Assembly (NCBI GenBank): GCA_027066435.1
Contig: JAMONX010000067.1
Location: 1 to 39,539, forward strand
DNA length: 39,539 bases
Source: Campylobacterales bacterium
GTDB lineage: Bacteria > Campylobacterota > Campylobacteria > Campylobacterales > QNZT01
Direction of reading: 5' to 3'
The notes under the pieces were generated by a model. It was given only the letters and a program-made list of their open reading frames with translations. It was not told the origin of the DNA and did no database searches. Below are positions 34,279 to 39,539 of this stretch, piece after piece. A program made the position numbers and the translations under genes. The stretch's first letter is position 1; each line of letters begins with the position of its first letter.

Positions 34279-34769
34279 TTATCTTGTTTTGGTGCTGCTG
34301 CTTGTTGGGTATTTTGAGCCTCTTGCATAGCTTTTACTTCACTAAGAATTTGAACCATAGCAACCATCGCAAGATGATAAGAGAAAGGTCCAAAACCAGT
34401 AATTTGTCCAGAACAAACAGGAGCTACTATGCTTTTATGTCTAAACTCTTCTCTAGCATAGATATTTGAGATATGAACTTCAATAGTTGGAACTTTTACT
34501 GCCATTATCGCATCTCGAATCGCTATAGAAGTGTGCGAGTAAGCCGCTGGATTTATGATAATTCCATTTGCATCATCGATACACTCTTGAATCTTATCTA
34601 CTATTTCACCCTCTAAGTTTGATTGAAAAAACTCAACTTCAATACTGCTTTGTTTCGCATAACCTTCCATTTGACTATGGATATCTTCAAGTTTCATAGG
34701 ACCATAAATATTTTGCTCTCTTAAACCTAACATGTTCAAATTTGGACCTTGAATTACAACTACTTTCAT
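34275..34769 (-). CDS. aroQ: Type II 3-dehydroquinate dehydratase AroQ
   Basis: Converts 3-dehydroquinate to 3-dehydroshikimate in aromatic synthesis. 164 residues. The opening [20 protein letters not shown] holds the lid and the catalytic tyrosine. [16 protein letters not shown] carries the active-site histidine region, and VEVHISN-type and SGQITGFG blocks follow. A 15-residue Gln/Ala-rich tail ([14 protein letters not shown]) is unusual but likely harmless. It is the first gene of the minus-strand block leading to the flagellar genes. Confidence 0.94.
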   Translation of the reverse strand: MKVVVIQGPNLNMLGLREQNIYGPMKLEDIHSQMEGYAKQSSIEVEFFQSNLEGEIVDKIQECIDDANGIIINPAAYSHTSIAIRDAIMAVKVPTIEVHISNIYAREEFRHKSIVAPVCSGQITGFGPFSYHLAMVAMVQILSEVKAMQEAQNTQQAAAPKQDK

Positions 34770-34798
34770 CTTTTTCCTTTTAAATATATAAATGTAAT

Positions 34799-34806
34799 AG
34801 TATAAT
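34799..34806. promoter_or_regulatory. Overlapping divergent -10 boxes between aroQ and the deaminase gene
   Basis: AGTATAAT contains TATAAT on the plus strand (34801-34806) and TATACT on the minus strand (34804-34799). Each lies 29 bases from its own start codon (34836 plus, 34769 minus). The 66-base gap leaves little room for other sites, so both genes probably use this shared core. Confidence 0.45.
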
Positions 34807-34835
34807 AACTAATATATGGTAAAAAGGAAGAGAGT

Positions 34836-36038
34836 TTGACAATAGTAAGTGCAGATTATTTATTAACTTGTGATAAAGAGTTTAAAATAGTGAAAAATCA
34901 AGCGATATGTTTTGATTCAAAAATAAAAGAGATAGCTCCACTAAAAGATCTTACAAAGAGATATCCAGATGCAAAAGTAATTTTGTGTGAATCAAACTCA
35001 GTTTTGATGCCAGGACTCATAAATGTTCATATGCATCTAGAGTTTTCAGCAAATAAGACAACGCTAGATTATGGAGATTTTATATCTTGGTTAAACTCTG
35101 TGATAAAGAGTCGTGATGATTTAAGTAGCAGATGCGATGAAGCTTATATAGATGGTGTTTTAAAAGATATATTAAAAAGCGGAACTACAACTATCGGGGC
35201 GATTAGTAGCTTTGGAGCTGATTTGAACTCTTGTGTGAAAACCCCTATAAATGTTGTATATTTTAACGAAGTGTTAGGCTCAAACCCTGCTGCTGTAGAT
35301 GCACTTTATAATGATTTTTTAGGAAGGTTAGAAGAGAGCAAGAGATATGAGAGTGACTCTTTTACTCCTGCTATCTCTATCCATAGCCCTTACTCAACAC
35401 ATCCAATTTTAGCTAAAAAGGCACTTTTGCAAAGCTTGCTAGTCTCTACTCATTTTATGGAGTCAAAAGCTGAGAGAGATTGGCTTGATTGTTCAAGTGG
35501 TGATTTTGTGCAATTTTTTAAAAATTTTGCTCCAGATGCAAAGCCAGTAAATGAAGCAATCTCTTATCTAGAACTTTTTAAAGGATATAAAACTCTTTTT
35601 ACTCACGCGACACTAGCAACAGAAAAAGAGTTAGAAATGATGAATGATATAGGAACTATAACGCATTGTCCAGTTTCAAACAGACTTCTAGGAAGCAAAA
35701 AATTAGATATAAAAAAGGTGAAAAATTTAACTTTAGCAACAGATGGTCTAAGCTCAAATAGTTCATTAAATCTTTGGGATGAGATGCGAGCAGCTCTTAT
35801 GATACATGAGAGTATAGATCCAAACTTACTTGCAAAAGAGTTAATTCTTGCATCTACTGCAAATGCATCTAAGGCTCTGTATAAAAATAGTGGTATGTTG
35901 GAAAAAGGACTTGATGGTGATATAATATCTCTAAAATTACCAGATGTAGTAGAAAATCTAGATGCACTTGCACTTTTTTTAGTTTTGCATATTGATAAAG
36001 CTGAACACATATTTATAAAAGGGATAAAACAACAATGA
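34836..36038 (+). CDS. Aminofutalosine-deaminase-type amidohydrolase
   Basis: Probably deaminates aminodeoxyfutalosine in the futalosine route to menaquinone, the route used by Campylobacterota. 400 residues from a TTG start behind AAGGAAGAGA. It is a metal-dependent amidohydrolase: HMH metal ligands (His65, His67) in PGLINVHMHLEF, then IHSPYSTHP, HFMESKAE, FTHATLATEKEL and the Asp in TDGLSSNSSLNLWDEMR. The place next to aroQ and sppA matches Cj0067, annotated as this type. The name mqnF is used for such enzymes; a related guanine- or chlorohydrolase-type activity is the alternative. Confidence 0.78.
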   Translation: MTIVSADYLLTCDKEFKIVKNQAICFDSKIKEIAPLKDLTKRYPDAKVILCESNSVLMPGLINVHMHLEFSANKTTLDYGDFISWLNSVIKSRDDLSSRCDEAYIDGVLKDILKSGTTTIGAISSFGADLNSCVKTPINVVYFNEVLGSNPAAVDALYNDFLGRLEESKRYESDSFTPAISIHSPYSTHPILAKKALLQSLLVSTHFMESKAERDWLDCSSGDFVQFFKNFAPDAKPVNEAISYLELFKGYKTLFTHATLATEKELEMMNDIGTITHCPVSNRLLGSKKLDIKKVKNLTLATDGLSSNSSLNLWDEMRAALMIHESIDPNLLAKELILASTANASKALYKNSGMLEKGLDGDIISLKLPDVVENLDALALFLVLHIDKAEHIFIKGIKQQ

Positions 36039-36901
36039 ATTTTTTTAAAAAACTTTTTTCACCAATTACAGCAACCTTGGGATTTATACAGAAATATTTT
36101 AAATCGATGATATTTTTATTGATTTTATTTTTGATTTTTGGAGGTCCTGGTGCTGAAAATATACATAAACCAAATTTAATGAAGATAGAGCTTAATGGTC
36201 CTATTTTTGATAGTACCGCATTTTTAGAAGAGGTAAAAAGAGCAGAATCACCAAATATAAAAGGTGTGCTTATGGTTGTAAATTCACCAGGAGGTGCAGT
36301 TGCTCCTTCTATAGAGATGGCACTTGCTATAAAAAGACTTAAAGAAAAAAAACCAGTCATCTCATATGCAGGAGGAGTTATGGCAAGTGGAAGTTACTAT
36401 GCCTCAATTTATAGCGATAAAATCATAGCAAACCCAGGAGCGATGATAGGCTCAATCGGTGTCTTGTTTCAATCTCCAAATATTAAAGAGTTAGCAGATA
36501 AAATAGGAATCAAAGAACAAACAATAGCCGCTGGAAAATATAAACAAATTGGCACACCAACAAGAGAGTGGCTCCCACATGAAAAGAAAGAGTTAGAGAC
36601 TATGATAGACGACACTTACAACATGTTTGTAACTGATGTAGCAAATGCAAGAGGTTTAGATATAAACAATAGTAGCTCATATGCTGATGCACATGTTTTT
36701 ACTGCAAGAATGGCAAAAGATGTAGGTCTTATAGATGAAGTAGGATCTATCTACACTGCAACAAAAGAGATAGAAAAATTAAGTGGTGTAAGCGAACCAA
36801 TATGGCTAAAAAAAGATAAAATTGAAAAATTTATGGATAAATTTATAGCGGAAACTTCATCAAAGGTCTATAGTTATTTTTATGGCTTAAAGGCGTATTA
36901 G
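36035..36901 (+). CDS. sppA: Signal peptide peptidase SppA, short form
   Basis: Serine/lysine protease of the inner membrane that degrades cleaved signal peptides (family S49). 288 residues, the single-domain form. One membrane anchor (about residues 23-37) leads to VVNSPGGAVAPSIE (about 81-94), the catalytic Ser118 in VMASGSYYAS and the likely catalytic lysine in AAGKYKQIGTP (168 or 170). The start overlaps the amidohydrolase by four bases, so the two form an operon ending at the hairpin at 36895. Confidence 0.92.
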   Translation: MNFFKKLFSPITATLGFIQKYFKSMIFLLILFLIFGGPGAENIHKPNLMKIELNGPIFDSTAFLEEVKRAESPNIKGVLMVVNSPGGAVAPSIEMALAIKRLKEKKPVISYAGGVMASGSYYASIYSDKIIANPGAMIGSIGVLFQSPNIKELADKIGIKEQTIAAGKYKQIGTPTREWLPHEKKELETMIDDTYNMFVTDVANARGLDINNSSSYADAHVFTARMAKDVGLIDEVGSIYTATKEIEKLSGVSEPIWLKKDKIEKFMDKFIAETSSKVYSYFYGLKAY

Positions 36902-36927
36902 AGATTTAAACACTCTCTAATACTTTT
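36895..36927 (+). terminator. Intrinsic terminator after sppA
   Basis: A perfect 10-base stem (GTATTAGAGA/TCTCTAATAC) with a 9-base loop is followed by TTTT. It overlaps the ends of both convergent genes, so it may also slow transcription coming from the other side. Confidence 0.65.
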
Positions 36928-39374
36928 ACCCTATACGAGTTAAAAAATTTATCCCATTCACTTGCACTTTTTGGTTTTGAAAAGTAGTAGCCTTGTATAT
37001 ATTCAACTCCTATTTTTTCAAGAAATTTTACATTATCTTTTGTCTCAGCACCTTCAGCTATTATCTCTATACCAAAGTTATGAGCTAATGAGACAATAGT
37101 TTTGCAGATATTGCTATTATTTTTATCATCAGGAGTATCCATAACAAAAGAGCGGTCTATCTTTAAAAAATCAGCTGGATAATCTTTTAGATATCCGATA
37201 GATGAGTAGCCTGTTCCAAAATCATCAATACTTATTTTTATACCAAGAGAGCGAAACTTTGTTAAGGCATCATATACTAGTTCTTTGTTTTCTATGATTA
37301 CATTTTCTGTGATTTCTAATTTTAAATTGCAAGGAGAGAGAGCAGTTTTGTTTAAAATCTCTTCTACTTTTTCAACTAAATCACTTTGTAAAAAATGAAC
37401 TGGTGATATATTTACAGAAACATAGAGATTTTGAGAATATTTTTTATTCCAAAAATTTATTTGATTACAAGCATTTTCGAGCATCGCTAAAGTATACTCA
37501 GCTATCAGTCCTCTCTCTTCAGCAATACCTATAAAGAGTTCAGGAGAGACAAACCCCAAATCTTTATGTATCCATCGTGAAAGTACTTCAAAGCCTTTTA
37601 TCGTTCCATATTTTGAAGCTATAATTGGTTGATAGACTACCGTTATTTGATTCTCTTTTATAGCAACTCTTAATTCTTGTTCGATTTTATATCTATATCT
37701 TATCTCAGATGCGATATCTCCACTATAAACTGTATAACAATTTCTACCACTATCTTTAGCATGATACATTGCAGTGTCAGCATACTGCATAAGTTCATCT
37801 ATATTTTTTGCATCTCTTGGATAGAGTGCAATTCCTATACTTGAACCGATACTTAACTGATTGTTATCAATGATAAAGACGCTATTTAGAGCTTCAATTA
37901 TTTTATTTGCTTTTTCTATCGCTTTTTCTTCGCAAAGCTTTGACTCTATAGTACTCTCTGTAAAAATTGCAAACTCATCACCTCCAAGTCTTGCAAAAAA
38001 ATCATCATGATTTAAAAGTTTTTGGATTCGTTTTGCGACACTTCTAAGGAGTTCATCGCCAACTTTATGTCCTAGTGAATCATTGACAATTTTAAATCTA
38101 TCGAGATCTAAATAAATCAAAGGTATATTTAACCCAGGTTTTAACTCTTTGATTGTAACTGCTAACTTTTTTTGAAAAAAGTTACGATTAGCGATTTTTG
38201 TCAAAGAGTCAAAATGTGCAAGATTATAAATACTTTCTTGAGTCTCTCTTTTGTCATTTACATCAGTAAATACAGCGATATAGTGAGTTATATATCCTGC
38301 ACTATTTGTAGCAGCTGAGATATGAAGCATCTCATCATATAGTTCACCATTTTTTCTTTTATTTGTTATCTCACCTTCCCAATATCCTCTTTGGGCTATG
38401 CTTTCCCACATCTGCTTATAAAATGTTGCATCTTGTTTTCCAGATTTTAAGATAGAGATATGTTTACCAATCACTTCATCTTTTGTGTATCCAGTAATCT
38501 TCGAAAAAGTTTTATTTATATCAATTATAATACTGTTTGTATCACAAATCGTTATAGCTTCAGTTGCATTTTCAAAAACTGAAGTGGTATGATTAAATCT
38601 TTGAGTTTGTTTTTTTATATTTTTGTTAAAATTTTCATTTAATTGTTCTAACATTTTCTTTCGATTTATAGAGATAAAAGAGAAATAGGAAACTAAAAAA
38701 ATAACATTAATTGCAATAAAAATTAATATATTTTTTTGTATATCATTTTTTGCACTTAACTCATCATTTATAGGTGTGATGATTTCAATAGCACCTCTAA
38801 CATCTCCAAGTCTCCAATCTACCTTTGGACTGTCAGCTCTTTGGTTATGACAATTTACACATCCTTGATTTGTTAAAAAATCAGCAACTGCATATCTTAC
38901 TACTTTCTCACCATTTAATGTCTCTTTTTTTATATACGGGGTATTTGGATTTTTTTCAAAAAACTTTAATGACTCTTCTTCAAAGCTATCAAGTTTTCTA
39001 TCTTTTCTATTTGGAAAGGGATAGTCACTGTACATTCTAACTTCTGTATCAGTTCCATCAGTAAAAAGCTTTCCCAAATCGTGAATTGAAGTTGCTGGAA
39101 GGGGAATGGTATCACTTTTTATCTCATGATCATAATTTACTTTTAAATCTGTTTGTGATTTAACCTTTGCTAATATCTTTTCTGAATAATAGGAGCGAAA
39201 AATACGCATCTGAGTTACTAAATCATTACTATTTTTTGTTGTAGTTGAGATAGTATTTTCAAGTGCAACTTTTGGCATATAGTAAGAAAATGCAATTATC
39301 AAAGCTGATGAAGCAATCAAAATTGGTATGATAATACTGTTTTTAAATAGTTCGGATACATTTTTCATTCTCAC
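36906..39374 (-). CDS. Membrane sensor: heme-motif DUF3365-like domain, PAS, GGDEF, EAL
   Basis: 822 residues, predicted to make and/or break cyclic di-GMP. A first membrane helix (about 13-33) is followed by a periplasmic domain with a c-type heme motif CVNCH (172-176), resembling the DUF3365/Tll0287 family, then a second helix (about 215-235). A PAS domain lies at about 265-375 (ITGYTKDEVIGKHISIL). The GGDEF domain has GGDEF intact at 464-468. The EAL domain (about 565-815) has EVL for EAL, but DDFGTGYSSIGYL and QGYYFSKP are conserved. Two starts are possible, at 39374 and 39368. The heme motif suggests redox or gas sensing. Confidence 0.88.
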   Translation of the reverse strand: MRMKNVSELFKNSIIIPILIASSALIIAFSYYMPKVALENTISTTTKNSNDLVTQMRIFRSYYSEKILAKVKSQTDLKVNYDHEIKSDTIPLPATSIHDLGKLFTDGTDTEVRMYSDYPFPNRKDRKLDSFEEESLKFFEKNPNTPYIKKETLNGEKVVRYAVADFLTNQGCVNCHNQRADSPKVDWRLGDVRGAIEIITPINDELSAKNDIQKNILIFIAINVIFLVSYFSFISINRKKMLEQLNENFNKNIKKQTQRFNHTTSVFENATEAITICDTNSIIIDINKTFSKITGYTKDEVIGKHISILKSGKQDATFYKQMWESIAQRGYWEGEITNKRKNGELYDEMLHISAATNSAGYITHYIAVFTDVNDKRETQESIYNLAHFDSLTKIANRNFFQKKLAVTIKELKPGLNIPLIYLDLDRFKIVNDSLGHKVGDELLRSVAKRIQKLLNHDDFFARLGGDEFAIFTESTIESKLCEEKAIEKANKIIEALNSVFIIDNNQLSIGSSIGIALYPRDAKNIDELMQYADTAMYHAKDSGRNCYTVYSGDIASEIRYRYKIEQELRVAIKENQITVVYQPIIASKYGTIKGFEVLSRWIHKDLGFVSPELFIGIAEERGLIAEYTLAMLENACNQINFWNKKYSQNLYVSVNISPVHFLQSDLVEKVEEILNKTALSPCNLKLEITENVIIENKELVYDALTKFRSLGIKISIDDFGTGYSSIGYLKDYPADFLKIDRSFVMDTPDDKNNSNICKTIVSLAHNFGIEIIAEGAETKDNVKFLEKIGVEYIQGYYFSKPKSASEWDKFFNSYRVKVLESV

Positions 39375-39397
39375 ATATCGGCAAAAATGAATTTTAT

Positions 39398-39539
39398 TTA
39401 AACCCTAAAATACTCTTTTAATGCTTTTAAATCTTCTCTATCTTTTGAATAGACAAAGCCGTAGTTAAAACTTGTAGTTTTGACTACAGTAGTAAGCTGT
39501 GTTGGATTTCTAAATATAGTTGGATTAGTGTAAGAGTCT
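39398..39539 (-). CDS. C-terminal part of an unidentified protein (cut by window edge)
   Basis: The minus-strand frame is open from the window edge to a TAA at 39398-39400 and encodes about 46 residues, including QLTTVVKTTSFNYGFVYSKD and a lysine-rich end LKALKEYFRV. The sequence reads as genuine protein, not frame noise. The family is not recognised from this piece. It stops 24 bases before the sensor gene on the same strand, so the two may be co-transcribed. Confidence 0.55.
   Translation of the reverse strand, partial: DSYTNPTIFRNPTQLTTVVKTTSFNYGFVYSKDREDLKALKEYFRV

Overview
The window is AT-rich DNA from a free-living member of the Campylobacterota (Epsilonproteobacteria), most likely Sulfurimonas-like. 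The main evidence is gene order. The block aroQ, pepQ-like, folK, flhF, flhG, small membrane protein, fliA, fliM, fliY, with a divergent aminofutalosine-deaminase-type hydrolase and sppA, closely follows the Campylobacter jejuni Cj0059c-Cj0068 region. The genus is an inference, because no rRNA or other marker is present.

Layout. 1-115 is the 3' end of an IS30-type transposase. 211-4030 (minus) is a potDABC polyamine ABC transporter operon. 4139-6036 (minus) holds aroK and der. 6158-7710 (plus) holds a periplasmic DUF3108-type protein and kdsA. kdsA overlaps the first gene of a surface-polysaccharide locus (7704-21619): a Wzx flippase, an Asp-box beta-propeller protein, a hexapeptide acyltransferase, an accessory patch (IS110 relic, Rpn-type nuclease with a 12-bp tandem repeat, transposase and antitoxin-like relics), a Wzy-type polymerase, a GT4 glycosyltransferase, a large exported protein with a C-terminal calcium-loop motif, an unknown ORF paired with an asparagine-synthase-like protein lacking its glutaminase cysteine, and two methyltransferases. 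21616-25774 (minus) holds bpt, a HerA/DUF87-type ATPase and mnmA.

25815-34769 (minus) is the flagellar/housekeeping block. It is interrupted at about 28.98-30.66 kb by toxin-antitoxin genes and relics: MNT nucleotidyltransferase, DUF3368 PIN toxin with a UPF0175-type antitoxin, and decayed DUF5615-like and antitoxin pieces. Between this island and fliA lies a textbook sigma-54 -24/-12 sequence on the minus strand, so the distal half (small membrane protein, fliA, fliM, fliY) probably has its own RpoN promoter. 34836-36901 (plus) carries the deaminase-type hydrolase and sppA, ending at a strong hairpin terminator. The right end carries a heme-motif sensor with PAS, GGDEF and EAL domains, and the C-terminal codons of an unidentified gene.

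How the genes work together. FlhF and FlhG set flagellar number and position, FliM and FliY form the motor switch, and FliA directs late flagellar genes. KdsA supplies Kdo for lipopolysaccharide, fitting its junction with the O-antigen-like locus. That locus has export (Wzx), polymerisation (Wzy), transfer (GT4) and decoration (acyl-, amido-, methyl-transfer) functions, but no initiating sugar-phosphate transferase in this window. No tRNA, rRNA or CRISPR array was recognised.
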